DNA of 64,000 bases from Vreelandella nanhaiensis (lineage in GTDB: Bacteria; Pseudomonadota; Gammaproteobacteria; Pseudomonadales; Halomonadaceae): assembly GCF_003990185.1 (NCBI RefSeq), contig NZ_RZHF01000016.1, positions 124,001 to 188,000 of the forward strand, given 5' to 3'. Under the pieces are notes generated by a model. It was not told the DNA's origin, searched no databases, and was given only the letters and a program-made list of their open reading frames with translations. The translations under genes were made by a program, and so were the position numbers. Below, piece after piece: positions 55,950 through 64,000 of the stretch; within the stretch, counting starts at the first letter, position 1, and every line of letters starts with the position of its first letter.

Positions 55950-56780
55950 CGATTGCCGATACTGATTGGGAGTCGCTGCAACCAACTGCTTAAAAGTTCT
56001 TTGAAAGTGAGGCTGGTCGTTAAAGCCTACCTTCAAGGCTGTTTCAACGATTGATTTGCCTTGCTTGAGCTCACGCTGGCCGAGTTGGATTCGGCGGTTA
56101 ACAAGATACGCATGGGGCGTCAAACCAAAGTGTTGCTTAAACGTACGAATGAGATGCCCAGCACTATATCCGGAGTAATCGCAAAGCTCTTGCAGAGGTA
56201 GCTCTTTTAACGCATATGCATCTAGATACGCGGCCACTGCCAGGAGTTCATCGGGCACTTTCTGTCGCGGCTGACGGGGCCCTTGAGCAAGCCATTGCAA
56301 CACTTCCAGCAAGTATTCGACCACCAACGTTTGCTTCTCAAGCAGGCTGCGCTGGTTATCCAGTAAGCAAGCGGCCATCGCCTGATAAGCGTTATAAAAC
56401 GCTGGCTTTGATATTACCGCCGTTGCAATGTCTTCCCAGCGTGGTGAAGCTAGCAGCCCTGCCTGATAACGCAAGTCGGTAAGCCAATTTGTATCCACAT
56501 ACAGCATCAGGTAGGCCCAAGGCTCATTTTCAATGGGATTACACGCATGTACCCAATGTGGGTTCATTAACACTAAATCGCCCGTGCTAATTTGATAAGG
56601 CGTATCACGGTAACGAAACGTGCTTTTACCGGCGGTGACCGCCCCAAACGACCAGTGCGTATGGCTATGCGGCGCATAACATACGCGGCGCGCATCACTG
56701 ATTTTGCGCAGCTCGATATACGGCATCCGGGGGTCACGCCAAAAAAGAGGAGCCGCTAGAGGAGGAGAGCTTGGAGGCAT
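55935..56780 (-). CDS. AraC-type transcriptional regulator with cupin sensor
   Basis: A 281-aa regulator. An N-terminal AraC-binding cupin domain (HSHTHWSFGAVTAGKSTFRYR in part, residues 37-110) is followed by a C-terminal pair of HTH motifs (residues 185-281). The second is IVETALKVGFNDQPHFQRTF. The exporter gene converging on it is a candidate target. An internal ATG 18 codons in is also possible, and neither start has a good site. Confidence 0.9.
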   Translation of the reverse strand: MPPSSPPLAAPLFWRDPRMPYIELRKISDARRVCYAPHSHTHWSFGAVTAGKSTFRYRDTPYQISTGDLVLMNPHWVHACNPIENEPWAYLMLYVDTNWLTDLRYQAGLLASPRWEDIATAVISKPAFYNAYQAMAACLLDNQRSLLEKQTLVVEYLLEVLQWLAQGPRQPRQKVPDELLAVAAYLDAYALKELPLQELCDYSGYSAGHLIRTFKQHFGLTPHAYLVNRRIQLGQRELKQGKSIVETALKVGFNDQPHFQRTFKQLVAATPNQYRQSLGEQ

Positions 56781-56819
56781 ACGTTATATCCGAGCCAATG
56801 AGGTGAATCATGAATAACA

Positions 56820-56845
56820 AGATAGCCACTAAAGATAGCCACTAA
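56820..56845. repeat. 13-bp tandem duplication
   Basis: AGATAGCCACTAA occurs twice without a gap (56820-56832 and 56833-56845) in the region upstream of the AraC-type gene and DUF1206 gene. It may be a slippage product. Confidence 0.7.
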
Positions 56846-56960
56846 CGACTTGGCATCGTTGATTGCATCACTCACGCTAGACAATAACATGCGACCAGCC
56901 CAATATGGATAACTACCTTATACGGATATTGAAAAACGCCATATTAGTCAGGAGGACACC

Positions 56961-57776
56961 ATGGCCAACCGAACACCTGTGCATGATCATCGGGACGCTA
57001 TTACCCTGTTTGCCCGTATGGGTTACGCGGCACGCGGCGTTGTCTACCTTCTGGTCGGCGGCCTTGCCGCCCTTGCCGCGTTGGGCGAAGGGGGGCAAAC
57101 CGAGGGCAGCCGTGGCGCCCTGGAAATCGTGCTAACCGCCCCTTTCGGCAAGATTCTACTGGCTGTCATTGCCCTGGGCCTTATTGGCTATGCGATGTGG
57201 CGCACCATCCAGGCAGTCAAGGATGCTGATCATCACGGCACTGAGGCAAAAGGGCTTGCCATTCGAGCAGGCCTCTTAGTCAGTGCAATCACCCATACAC
57301 TGCTGGCCTTCTACGCCGCCAGCCTGATCTTTCGCCTTGGCGGCTCTTCTGATAGTTCTGGTGGTTCTGAGGGCGTTGTAAGCTGGCTGTTGCAACAGCC
57401 TCTCGGGCGCTGGCTGGTAGGTGCGGTGGGTCTAGTTATTATTGGTGCAGGCATTGCCCATGGCATAAAGGGCCTAAAAACCAAATTTGATAAAAATTTC
57501 GATATGCCAACACATATTCAGCGCTGGGCCTATCCGGTTTGTCGTTTCGGTCTTGTTGTCCGCGGCTCGGTGTTCGTAGTTGTGGGCAGTTTTTTTCTGA
57601 TTGCGGCCTATCAAGTAAGCCCTAGCGAGGCAGGCGGCACAGAAGAGGTATTCAGTGCACTGCGAAGCCAGGCCTATGGCCAGTGGCTGTTGGCATTCGT
57701 TGCTATTGGGCTATTCGCGTTTGGCGCCTATAGTGTATTAGCCGCTATTTATCGCCGTATTAATCCAGCGATGTAG
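56961..57776 (+). CDS. DUF1206 membrane protein
   Basis: A 271-aa inner-membrane protein with six predicted segments arranged as three related two-segment repeats, each beginning with an aromatic-Gly-Tyr-Ala-like line (ARMGYAARGVVYLLVG, then LAIRAGLLVSAITHTLLAFY, then YPVCRFGLVVRGSVFVVVG). This is the DUF1206 architecture. The function is unknown. AGGAGG precedes the start. It lies 9 bases before the DedA-like gene and is likely co-transcribed. Confidence 0.88.
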   Translation: MANRTPVHDHRDAITLFARMGYAARGVVYLLVGGLAALAALGEGGQTEGSRGALEIVLTAPFGKILLAVIALGLIGYAMWRTIQAVKDADHHGTEAKGLAIRAGLLVSAITHTLLAFYAASLIFRLGGSSDSSGGSEGVVSWLLQQPLGRWLVGAVGLVIIGAGIAHGIKGLKTKFDKNFDMPTHIQRWAYPVCRFGLVVRGSVFVVVGSFFLIAAYQVSPSEAGGTEEVFSALRSQAYGQWLLAFVAIGLFAFGAYSVLAAIYRRINPAM

Positions 57777-57785
57777 ACCTCGCCC

Positions 57786-58388
57786 ATGGCCATTACCTCA
57801 AAAAGCTCTAAAGCATGGTTTGAGCGCATTAACGGCTCAAAGAATATGCTATGGCTACTCGGCACGCTCTCCTTTCTTGAAACCATCATTTTGCCCATTC
57901 CTATTGAGCTAATACTCATCCCGCTAATGGCGGCTAACAGGCAGCGTATCTGGCTGCTGGCCACCGTTACCACGGCAGGTTGTCTTATCGCCTCGCTGGT
58001 TGGGTATGGCGTGGGCATGTTGCTATTCCAGTCCATAGGCATGTGGTTTATCGAGTTAATGGGCTGGCAGGAGAGCTACCAATTCTTTCAAACCTTTTTT
58101 AATCAGTATGGCTTTGCCGCTATTTTAGCCATCGGCATCCTACCCATTCCCTTCCAGATAGCCATGATTACTGCGGGGCTTTCAGGCTATTCAGTTCTGC
58201 TGTTTACTCTGGCCGTCTTGATCGCCCGTGGCCTTCGCTACTACGGATTAGCCTGGCTGGTAAGCCGGTTTGGTCATCGCGTCCTGATGCTATGGAAGCG
58301 TCATGCATTACTGACTAGCGTGGTAGGCGGTGTAATAGTGCTGCTGATAGTACTGGGACTACAAGTGCTGACGAGCCAAGTGATGTAA
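57786..58388 (+). CDS. DedA/VTT-domain membrane protein (YqaA-like)
   Basis: A 200-aa polytopic protein of the SNARE-associated/VTT superfamily. FLETIILPIPIELILIPLMAANRQR (in part) gives the conserved acidic helix with Glu and Pro-x-Pro, and the second conserved block is AAILAIGILPIPFQIAMITAG. Members are lipid scramblases/flippases or needed for envelope integrity. It is the second gene after DUF1206. Confidence 0.87.
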   Translation: MAITSKSSKAWFERINGSKNMLWLLGTLSFLETIILPIPIELILIPLMAANRQRIWLLATVTTAGCLIASLVGYGVGMLLFQSIGMWFIELMGWQESYQFFQTFFNQYGFAAILAIGILPIPFQIAMITAGLSGYSVLLFTLAVLIARGLRYYGLAWLVSRFGHRVLMLWKRHALLTSVVGGVIVLLIVLGLQVLTSQVM

Positions 58389-58422
58389 ACAGCTGGAATT
58401 TGGAGGCTAAAAAAAGCATATG

Positions 58423-58740
58423 CTATATGCCGTAATCCCGCTCAACCTTGGTAATTCTGGTTTTAAAGTGCTGATACCACTGCTGATGCCCAAGCCTCTG
58501 TGCCTCTTGATGCTCGGCATGAGCCTTCCACGCTTTAATCGACTCCAAATCAGCCCAGTAGGAAACAGTGACGCCTACTTCATTCCGAGCCGATTCAACG
58601 CCTAAAAATCCCGGCTGCTGCGCGGCTAACTCAACCATTCTGGCCGCCATCTCATCGTAGCCATCATCGATATCCGTACGTACTGATGTAAAAATCACCG
58701 CGTAGTAAGGTGGCTCCGGGGTAGTAGCGATAAGTGGCAT
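58423..58740 (-). CDS. Antibiotic biosynthesis monooxygenase-like protein
   Basis: A 105-aa protein of the ABM/YqjZ-like ferredoxin-like fold. The sequence YYAVIFTSVRTDIDDGYDEMAARMVELA (in part), then QPGFLGVESAR and VSYWADLESIKAWKAHAEH, fits the family. Members include heme-degrading enzymes and quinol monooxygenases. The gene is convergent with the DedA-like gene at 35 bases. The substrate is unknown. Confidence 0.87.
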   Translation of the reverse strand: MPLIATTPEPPYYAVIFTSVRTDIDDGYDEMAARMVELAAQQPGFLGVESARNEVGVTVSYWADLESIKAWKAHAEHQEAQRLGHQQWYQHFKTRITKVERDYGI

Positions 58741-58935
58741 GTAAGTTCTCTTGAGCTGAAAGCTGTTTTGATAAGCATACCGTAGATGGATTGACGGACT
58801 CTATATTAATAATGGGCTTTCACTTATCAAATCAAGGATGTCCGATATTGACCGGTTCGTGACCGCTTAGCGCATCGTTAGCGTGGCCTAAACCCTCTAC
58901 GCTGTAGCCTCACTTCCTTGCCATTGAGGCTTACC

Positions 58936-59137
58936 ATGTCACTATCGAACACCGCGCTACTTATGATCGACGTGCAGTCTTCCTTTCCCGTGCGTGATTA
59001 TTGGGTAGAATCGCTTGCTGCGGCCGAACCAACGCGTCCTATTAAACGCGGCGAAGGCCAATCAAATACCCGTTGTGCAGATACTGCATGAAGCGCCCAG
59101 CATTTGGCGCCGTTCCCAGCTAACCATGTCGGTTTAA
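58936..59137 (+). pseudogene. Frameshifted, truncated isochorismatase-family remnant
   Basis: ATG 58936 reads MSLSNTALLMIDVQSSFPVRDYWVE, the N-terminus of a cysteine hydrolase with the catalytic Asp of LLMIDVQ. It ends at a TGA at 59089-59091. The related sequence resumes in another frame from about 58980-59040: it reads LNAAKANQIPVVQILHEAPSIWRR (in pieces) and stops at 59137. A one-base shift near 59036-59040 breaks the frame and the C-terminal two-thirds with the catalytic Lys/Cys is absent. A ribosome-binding site, TGAGG, is still present at 58926-58930. Confidence 0.75.
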
Positions 59138-59192
59138 TTGAGCGCCTATAGAAAAAGCGTAACCCAATAAGGGCGGCGCGCACCGCCAATCA

Positions 59193-59615
59193 TTAGAACA
59201 GCGCAACCAGAATTTGAATGCACATAATGATCATGCATACGATTCCCACGCCGTAGGAAATCGTACGCCAAGGCTGAAGCGCGTTCAGATAACATAGCGT
59301 GTGGCAGTAGCGCGAAGCGGTAAATAGCATAAAGAGCCACATGGCGAGCCCTGAAGAAGCGCCCACCAGAACGTAAGCAACGCCCAGCCCCAGAAAAATG
59401 GGGATATTTTCAAGATCATTCGACCAGGCTTTGCTGGCCTTTTGTACCTGCGGCAACTCCTCTTGCGCAGGCGCCTTGCCTGCCAGTGCCGCATCCTCCG
59501 GCGTTTTAAAGGTCATCTTCGAGATTCGGTGAAACCCCTGATATAAAGACGTAGCGAACATCTTCGCAAACAGCAGCACCGTCGCCAGTGCATACCAATA
59601 AACGGCCTCATCCAT
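59193..59615 (-). CDS. MAPEG family membrane protein
   Basis: A 140-aa integral membrane protein with four predicted segments, of the MAPEG (microsomal glutathione transferase-like) family. The helical motifs ENIPIFLGLGVAYVLVG and ASRYCHTLCYLNALQPWRTISYGVG (in parts) include the conserved Arg-Tyr and Gln-Pro-x-Arg residues. I placed the start at 59615 with GGAGG 6 bases upstream, not the upstream ATG at 59636. It may conjugate or reduce hydrophobic electrophiles. Confidence 0.88.
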   Translation of the reverse strand: MDEAVYWYALATVLLFAKMFATSLYQGFHRISKMTFKTPEDAALAGKAPAQEELPQVQKASKAWSNDLENIPIFLGLGVAYVLVGASSGLAMWLFMLFTASRYCHTLCYLNALQPWRTISYGVGIVCMIIMCIQILVALF

Positions 59616-59821
59616 AATGCCTCCGGTAAGATTCAATCCTGATTAACGCGTTATTGCATATTGAGAGCTTCACTGCCCAAGCATAGCCAACTTTCAGCTG
59701 CTTGGATGTGACCGTCTCACAGACTGTGCGAGTGTAGTCACACTTTCCCGGCTCGTGTCTTTAAGGTTTAATAAAGGCCATGCGATGAAGCCTTTTTCAT
59801 CAATGATCGCGGGTTGACGCC

Positions 59822-60625
59822 ATGGCCTTAATTATCTTGCCCAGCAACGCCGCTTGTTTGAACTTGCAGCAGCGCTTACCCGATCAGCGCCTTCGCCCGT
59901 GGGTGCAATGCCTGTGGTCCATGGCCGGGCAAGGCGGCGTTGTTACACCTCAAACAGAAAAGCTCTATCCCGATGCTGGCTCCAGCCTTACGATCACACT
60001 TGCCAGCACCCAACCAACCATCACATTTTGCTTTAATAAAAGCACCTTGATTGAAACGTTCAACCCAGCGGAAATCTGTTTAAGCATTCGATTCAAAGCG
60101 GCAGGTGCCTACGCTTTGCTGGGCCTGGAGCCACAGCAGTTTTCCGATACCCATCATTCATTGGGCATTGATGAAAAACCTCCTTGGTTGGATAGCCTGA
60201 TGCCTGTGGTCGAACGTCTTTACCAAGTTAATGCAGTAAAGGGCCTTGCCTTGCTAGAGGCTTGGCTGTTTAGTCGGCTGGAAAGCCAATCACCCAATAA
60301 TAGCCGTATTCAAAAACTGGCTTACGAAATTAGCCGACTGCAACTCCCACCGCAGCAGCTAATAGCCAACCTGGGATTTACTCGGCGCACGCTGGAGCGC
60401 AAATTAAAGCAAGAGGTAGGTGTTTCACCCGGCCATTTAGTGGGTTACGCCCGGATGTATAATGCTCGCCAGCTATTAGCTACTAGTCATCTTCCCCTCG
60501 CGGAGATAGCCCTACAGTGTGGCTACTTCGACCAAGCGCATTTTTCTCACGCCTTTCATAAATTCACCTATGAAACTCCGGCGGCATATCGAAAGCGCAA
60601 ATTGTCGCAAATTTACAAGGCGTGA
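59822..60625 (+). CDS. AraC-type transcriptional regulator
   Basis: A 267-aa regulator. The N-terminal half is a DUF6597-like sensor domain (LRPWVQCLWSMAG and the PDAGSSLTITL segment resemble this group). The C-terminal HTH pair begins LIANLGFTRRTLERKLKQEVGV. The second motif ends FDQAHFSHAFHKFTYETPAAYRK. The AhpD-like gene follows 52 bases later on the same strand and could be its target. Confidence 0.88.
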   Translation: MALIILPSNAACLNLQQRLPDQRLRPWVQCLWSMAGQGGVVTPQTEKLYPDAGSSLTITLASTQPTITFCFNKSTLIETFNPAEICLSIRFKAAGAYALLGLEPQQFSDTHHSLGIDEKPPWLDSLMPVVERLYQVNAVKGLALLEAWLFSRLESQSPNNSRIQKLAYEISRLQLPPQQLIANLGFTRRTLERKLKQEVGVSPGHLVGYARMYNARQLLATSHLPLAEIALQCGYFDQAHFSHAFHKFTYETPAAYRKRKLSQIYKA

Positions 60626-60676
60626 AGGTTTCCCGGTTTTAAGCTCATATTTCAACTTATCAACCGGAGCATTCCC

Positions 60677-61129
60677 ATGCTGCAACGCCTATCACCTGAA
60701 TCCGTTTACCGTCTGTGCCCTCGCCTGCCTAAGCATCTTCTTGCCTTGGGCAAGGTCGAGTCAGGTTCAACCGTTAATCAAACAATAATTCACTTGGTTA
60801 AACTACGCGTCTCACAAATCAATCACTGCTGTTACTGCCAGCATATGCACAGCCAAGAGGCTCGAAACGATGGCGAGCGTCAGGCGCGCCTGGATGTATT
60901 GCCCGCCTGGCGAGAAGCGCCGTGCTTTTCTGCTGAAGAGCGTGCCGCGCTTGCCTGGGCAGAAGCCCTCACCCTTATTAGCCAGAAAATGGTCAGTGAT
61001 GACGATTATAAAAACGCCATTACCGCGTTTGGCGAACAAGGGCTGATGGAACTCACCAGCGTTATTCTGGAGATTAATAGCTGGAACCGGATAGCGGTCA
61101 GCTTTCAGTTTACACCGGAGATAAACTGA
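60677..61129 (+). CDS. Carboxymuconolactone decarboxylase/AhpD-like protein
   Basis: A 150-aa protein of the AhpD-like/CMD superfamily. The active-site block is LRVSQINHCCYCQHMHSQEAR (in part), with the CxxC pair and proton-relay His typical of AhpD-like peroxidase or thiol-disulfide enzymes. CGGAGC precedes the ATG. The stop overlaps the next start by one base (TGATG), so the two are coupled. This pairs with the YrhK-like protein and upstream AraC gene in one likely operon. Confidence 0.9.
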   Translation: MLQRLSPESVYRLCPRLPKHLLALGKVESGSTVNQTIIHLVKLRVSQINHCCYCQHMHSQEARNDGERQARLDVLPAWREAPCFSAEERAALAWAEALTLISQKMVSDDDYKNAITAFGEQGLMELTSVILEINSWNRIAVSFQFTPEIN

Positions 61130-61317
61130 TGGTGATAACGCTGCGCCAACAACTACCTAACCTGCTGGGCATTCTCTCCAGTTTGTGTTTCTTCTTTGGC
61201 AGCTTTTTGTTCCTGCCCGCGTTTGCAGCCTACGCAACCGCCGGCGTCTGGTGCTTTGTGGCGGGGTCACTGATTATGTTTACCATCTACCTAATGAATA
61301 TAAAAGATGGTCAGTAA
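61129..61317 (+). CDS. YrhK-like small membrane protein
   Basis: A 62-aa protein with two predicted membrane segments (GILSSLCFFFGSFLFLPAF and VWCFVAGSLIMFTIYLMNI). This matches the YrhK domain, whose function is unknown. The start ATG shares a base with the AhpD-like stop. A terminator follows 47 bases later. Confidence 0.8.
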   Translation: MVITLRQQLPNLLGILSSLCFFFGSFLFLPAFAAYATAGVWCFVAGSLIMFTIYLMNIKDGQ

Positions 61318-61364
61318 GCCCGCTTCAAGTTGCACGGTATTACAAATGCAAAGCTGTAATAAAG

Positions 61365-61402
61365 AAAAAAGCGCATAGTGCCCATTCACTATGCGCTTTT
61401 TC
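61365..61402. terminator. Intrinsic terminator after the AhpD-YrhK operon
   Basis: A perfect 15-bp stem (AAAAAGCGCATAGTG with CACTATGCGCTTTTT, 6-base loop CCCATT). The flanking A and T runs make it readable from both sides; here it ends the plus-strand operon. Confidence 0.93.
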
Positions 61403-61542
61403 AAAGTCAGGCCCGGTTTCATGCCTGACGTTTGAATACCCGCTTAATCATGACACGCCAAGCCAACAAGGCGCGTTACTTCTCAAAGCCACCCCACTCG
61501 TTTACTATGCGCCACCCTCAATCCCAAGCTACCCAGGCCGCC

Positions 61543-62286
61543 ATGTCCTTTAACGCACTCTATACCGATCTTTCAGGCTATTACGATTTGATGTGCGAAG
61601 ACATCGACTACCCGGCGCAAAGTGATGCGGTTCGCAGGCTTCATCAAATTTTCGGTAACGGCGGCAATGCTCACCTTGATCTCGCCTGCGGCACCGGTCC
61701 CCACGTTCGTCATTTTATTGATCATGGCTACCTGAGTAGCGGCCTGGATATCAACCAGCCCATGCTGGATATCGCCGCCACGCGCTGCCCGGAAGCCCAC
61801 TTTACATGCCAGGATATGGGTAGCTTCCAGGTTAACGACCCGCAAGATCTGATTACCTGTTTCTTGTATTCAATTCACTACAGCGACGGGATTGAAAAGC
61901 TCAAGGCGTGTATTGCTAGCGTACACAATGCGTTAAAGCGTGGTGGGGTTTTCTGCTTTAACGCGGTCGATAAAGACAAAATCGATAACGATCTATTTGT
62001 AAAACACACCGCTAAAAAAGCCGACGATCTGTTCACGTTTCGCTCGGGGTGGTATTACAGCGGAAGCGGCGACAAGCAGGCCCTCAAACTCAGCATCGAA
62101 AAAACCAACACTTGCGATACCCAGGTATGGAACGACGAACATCCCATGGTAGCGGTTAGCTTTACCGAGCTAATTACCCTGCTTGAGCCTTACTTTGAGG
62201 TTCATGTATTTGAGCACAACTTTGAAGCTATCACGCCCTGGAACAACATCTCAGGAAACGCCATTTTTGTTTGCGTGAAGATTTAA
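61543..62286 (+). CDS. SAM-dependent methyltransferase (class I)
   Basis: A 247-aa methyltransferase from the chosen start. Motif I is LDLACGTGPHVRHF, motif II ends SGLDINQPMLDIA, and motif III/post-I is DLITCFLYSIHYSD. The segment YTDLSGYYDLMCEDIDY at the N-terminus is typical for this group. I chose ATG 61543, where AGG precedes it and the family pattern begins; the frame is open to 61432 and several other starts exist. The substrate is unknown. Confidence 0.82.
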   Translation: MSFNALYTDLSGYYDLMCEDIDYPAQSDAVRRLHQIFGNGGNAHLDLACGTGPHVRHFIDHGYLSSGLDINQPMLDIAATRCPEAHFTCQDMGSFQVNDPQDLITCFLYSIHYSDGIEKLKACIASVHNALKRGGVFCFNAVDKDKIDNDLFVKHTAKKADDLFTFRSGWYYSGSGDKQALKLSIEKTNTCDTQVWNDEHPMVAVSFTELITLLEPYFEVHVFEHNFEAITPWNNISGNAIFVCVKI

Positions 62287-62335
62287 TACTTCGCAGTAAC
62301 TTCACGTGGCTATTCAATATAATTATTGAGCCCAG

Positions 62336-62740
62336 TTATTTGACATAATAGCCGCTTACTCTCCAAACGCCCTCTTCCAGGTGTGGTGTAATGATTTCGG
62401 TGATGCTCGGCTTATTGGAAAAATGCGTATGATAAGTGAACTCTCTGTAATCGTTTTTAGGCGCGCCGGGCATGGAGGTTTCATTGATGACCCGTGTGCG
62501 CCGCCGCGATTCCACCACCCCGAAATCACGGCGTGCCGCGCTTATGGTCCGCTCCAGCATGCTGGGTGATAGCGGGCGTTGAAGCAGAGGTGATGCTTCT
62601 TCCCAAGCCAATTCATACTCGCCGCTGTCAATTGCTTCAAGCCATGCCAGCACTGCGGCTTCTGCCGCGTCGGAGTTCGCCTGGGCATAGGGCGCTAGCA
62701 GTAGCAGAGTCGTGATGAAACAGGTCAACGTTTTTGGCAT
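62336..62740 (-). CDS. DUF4019 domain protein, secreted
   Basis: A 134-aa protein. The signal peptide is MPKTLTCFITTLLLLAPYAQA followed by NSDAAEAAVLAWLEAIDSGEYELAW. The YELAW-like start and the C-terminal LEEGVWRVSGYYVK are typical of DUF4019, a periplasmic NTF2-like fold of unknown role. The gene stands alone between the methyltransferase and FosA-like genes. Confidence 0.87.
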   Translation of the reverse strand: MPKTLTCFITTLLLLAPYAQANSDAAEAAVLAWLEAIDSGEYELAWEEASPLLQRPLSPSMLERTISAARRDFGVVESRRRTRVINETSMPGAPKNDYREFTYHTHFSNKPSITEIITPHLEEGVWRVSGYYVK

Positions 62741-62822
62741 GGATAACTCTTAGCGGCGATCAGAAAGTTGATGGGCTTAAGTAATTATCGGAACCAGGAG
62801 AAATTTCTTTAGGAGTAAATCA

Positions 62823-63221
62823 TCACAACCAGACAAGCCCGCTATACGGTTTTGATTTTAGAGCCTCCAAGCGGCTCTTCAGGCCGCCCACATGCACTTC
62901 CAGCTTGTGGCCATCAGGGTCCAGTATATACACCGAACGCCCTTCGCTTTGATTCACTTTCCACTGTGGCACGCCAGCATCTTTCAAACGTGTATAGAAG
63001 GCATCAAAATTCGAGGCCGCGATAGCGAAGGCAAGGTGGGTGTAGTCAGTTTTCGGACATGGCTCATCGCATGAGAGGCACAGCCATAAATCGCCGGCCG
63101 ACAGGTAAGCGCCATCCTCCCATTTCACATGGCCTTTCAGACCTAGCATCTCGATATAAAAATGCAGTGAGCGCTCCAGGTCACTGACGGCAAGGGTGAT
63201 ATGGTTCAGTCCGGTAATCAT
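62823..63221 (-). CDS. FosA-like glutathione transferase
   Basis: A 132-aa VOC/glyoxalase-fold metalloenzyme closely similar by eye to the fosfomycin-resistance protein FosA. The N-terminus MITGLNHITLAVSDLERS matches FosA. The metal ligands are His7, His62 (YTHLAFAI) and Glu108 (HKLEVHVG), and the potassium-loop-like NQSEGRSVYILDPDGH is present. FosA opens the fosfomycin epoxide with glutathione. I chose the ATG aligned to FosA's start; an ATG two codons earlier and a GTG further on are alternatives. Confidence 0.88.
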   Translation of the reverse strand: MITGLNHITLAVSDLERSLHFYIEMLGLKGHVKWEDGAYLSAGDLWLCLSCDEPCPKTDYTHLAFAIAASNFDAFYTRLKDAGVPQWKVNQSEGRSVYILDPDGHKLEVHVGGLKSRLEALKSKPYSGLVWL

Positions 63222-63389
63222 CGACATCTCTTTTATCACTTAACCATGACTCAGCTTTGCGGTAGGCCATTCAGGTACAACATGGATAGCGTTGAAGCCA
63301 GTACCCACATTGCATTACTGGCCCAGCAAGGCAAATAGCAACCCCCCTTGCCTTTCCTATCGGCTGCTGCTGTGTGCAGTTCTATAAGT

Positions 63390-63875
63390 TCAGGATGCCG
63401 AACCTGAGTTATTAGCGTCTGGACGTAACTGATGTTGAAGACCCATCAGAAAATTGCGAAGCACCTGATCCTTACACTCGCGATAGTTCTTGTGGCTGGG
63501 TTTGCGGAAAAACGCGCTTAACTCATGCTGACTGATAATAAAGCCTGCCCGCTCGAATATACCTAAAATATCATCCGCCTTTAAATTCAAGGCGATGCGC
63601 AGCTTCTGGAAAACCATATTGTTATTCAACTTGCTTTCAGGCGCGGGTTGCTCGCCGTCACGTTTCCCACGCTTATAGCTGATAAAACCATTAAGAAACG
63701 CGGCCAACTCCTTATCTCTCATCTTGAGGAAGCCTTCGTCTTCCTCCTTCTTCAGCCACCCAGATACCTGCTCAGCGGTCGCATCAAACTCTGCCAGAGA
63801 GAAAATTTTCAACACGGCATTATCTTTTAAATCAAAGCAATAGCGTATGCGGCGCAGAATATCATTATTGGTCAA
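63390..63875 (-). CDS. yehS: DUF1456 family protein YehS
   Basis: A 161-aa protein of the DUF1456/YehS family, with two copies of an about 65-residue helical repeat, TNNDILRRIRYCFDLKD (in part) and NNNMVFQKLRIALNLKADDI. I chose the TTG at 63875 because AGGAG lies 7 bases before it and the family begins with the NDILRR motif here; an ATG further upstream lacks a site. The function is unknown; members may bind nucleic acid or act as a transcription-associated factor. Confidence 0.87.
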   Translation of the reverse strand: MTNNDILRRIRYCFDLKDNAVLKIFSLAEFDATAEQVSGWLKKEEDEGFLKMRDKELAAFLNGFISYKRGKRDGEQPAPESKLNNNMVFQKLRIALNLKADDILGIFERAGFIISQHELSAFFRKPSHKNYRECKDQVLRNFLMGLQHQLRPDANNSGSAS

Positions 63876-63959
63876 AATACAGCTCCTAGTCTTAGGGAAA
63901 CCCAACACGGTCAATTGTTACATCTATCACGGATATTTCCATGTTTACCACGCAGCTGA

Positions 63960-64000
63960 CTAACCCGCCGTCAGCTGTTCAAGCAATTCATCGATTTCAG
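63960..64000 (-). CDS. C-terminal end of a gene running off the window
   Basis: On the minus strand the last 12 codons read EIDELLEQLTAG followed by TAG at 63960-63962. This short acidic/helical end looks like a real C-terminus, but the stretch is too short to identify the protein, and its reality depends on what lies to the right. Confidence 0.4.
   Translation of the reverse strand, partial: EIDELLEQLTAG

Noticed and set aside
58854..58872. Short plus-strand frame MSDIDRFVTA just before the isochorismatase remnant, resembling a LysR N-terminus
   Set aside because: Ten codons only, no other LysR sequence follows; chance is the simpler explanation.
1..64000. tRNA, rRNA, CRISPR array or insertion sequence
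   Set aside because: No repeat-spacer pattern, transposase or tRNA cloverleaf was recognised on either strand in this window.

Overview
This 64-kb window looks like chromosomal DNA of a halophilic gammaproteobacterium of the Halomonadaceae (Halomonas/Vreelandella type). The assignment is an inference from three things: the proA-nadD-rsfS-rlmH-mrdA-rodA-mltB-rlpA-dacA-DUF493-lipB gene order, a large DUF3141/PHA-synthase-like protein, and moderately high GC with many osmolyte, peptide and amino-acid transport genes. I see no rRNA, tRNA, CRISPR array, prophage or intact insertion sequence.

Layout. 1-6.0 kb: 5' part of topA, a long DUF3141 alpha/beta-hydrolase (PHA synthase-like) with a histone-H1-like basic tail, and a divergent LysR regulator. 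6.2-17.7 kb: lipA faces the tail of an eleven-gene minus-strand operon for cell-wall elongation, ribosome maturation, NAD, proline and lipoate synthesis; the two units share one perfect bidirectional terminator. 17.9-24.9 kb: two overlapping membrane proteins with eroded GGDEF-like ends, a DedA-PAP2 fusion, then LysE exporter/ubiX/mpl, a membrane-anchored glutaredoxin and a secreted protein of unknown function. 25.2-33.3 kb: a complete peptide ABC importer followed by a LysR regulator and the Xaa-Pro dipeptidase pepQ, which suggests uptake and digestion of (proline-containing) peptides. 33.3-34.8 kb: tatD and an OmpW-like porin.

34.9-40.3 kb is an accessory oxidation module: an SDR, a flavin monooxygenase with an NTF2-like N-terminus, and a divergent AcoR-type sigma-54 activator. 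The monooxygenase has a readable -24/-12 promoter and palindromic upstream sites at the right distance. 40.4-47.9 kb: a MoxR ATPase/VWA pair, a Rid-family protein, an orphan cobQ, an orphan cytochrome P450 and a glutaminase. 48.1-53.8 kb: a LacI regulator with a perfect 18-bp palindrome upstream, a four-gene ABC importer and a GpdQ-like phosphodiesterase. I read this as an import-and-hydrolysis system for a phosphodiester, and it is the best candidate for an undescribed system. 53.8-64 kb: small stress and housekeeping genes (macro domain, Ada-type alkyltransferase, LysE, AraC regulators, DUF1206, MAPEG, AhpD-like, methyltransferase, FosA-like, YehS) and one frameshifted isochorismatase remnant.

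Starts were chosen by ribosome-binding site, operon overlap and family length. Functional statements rest on motif recognition by eye, not on database searches.
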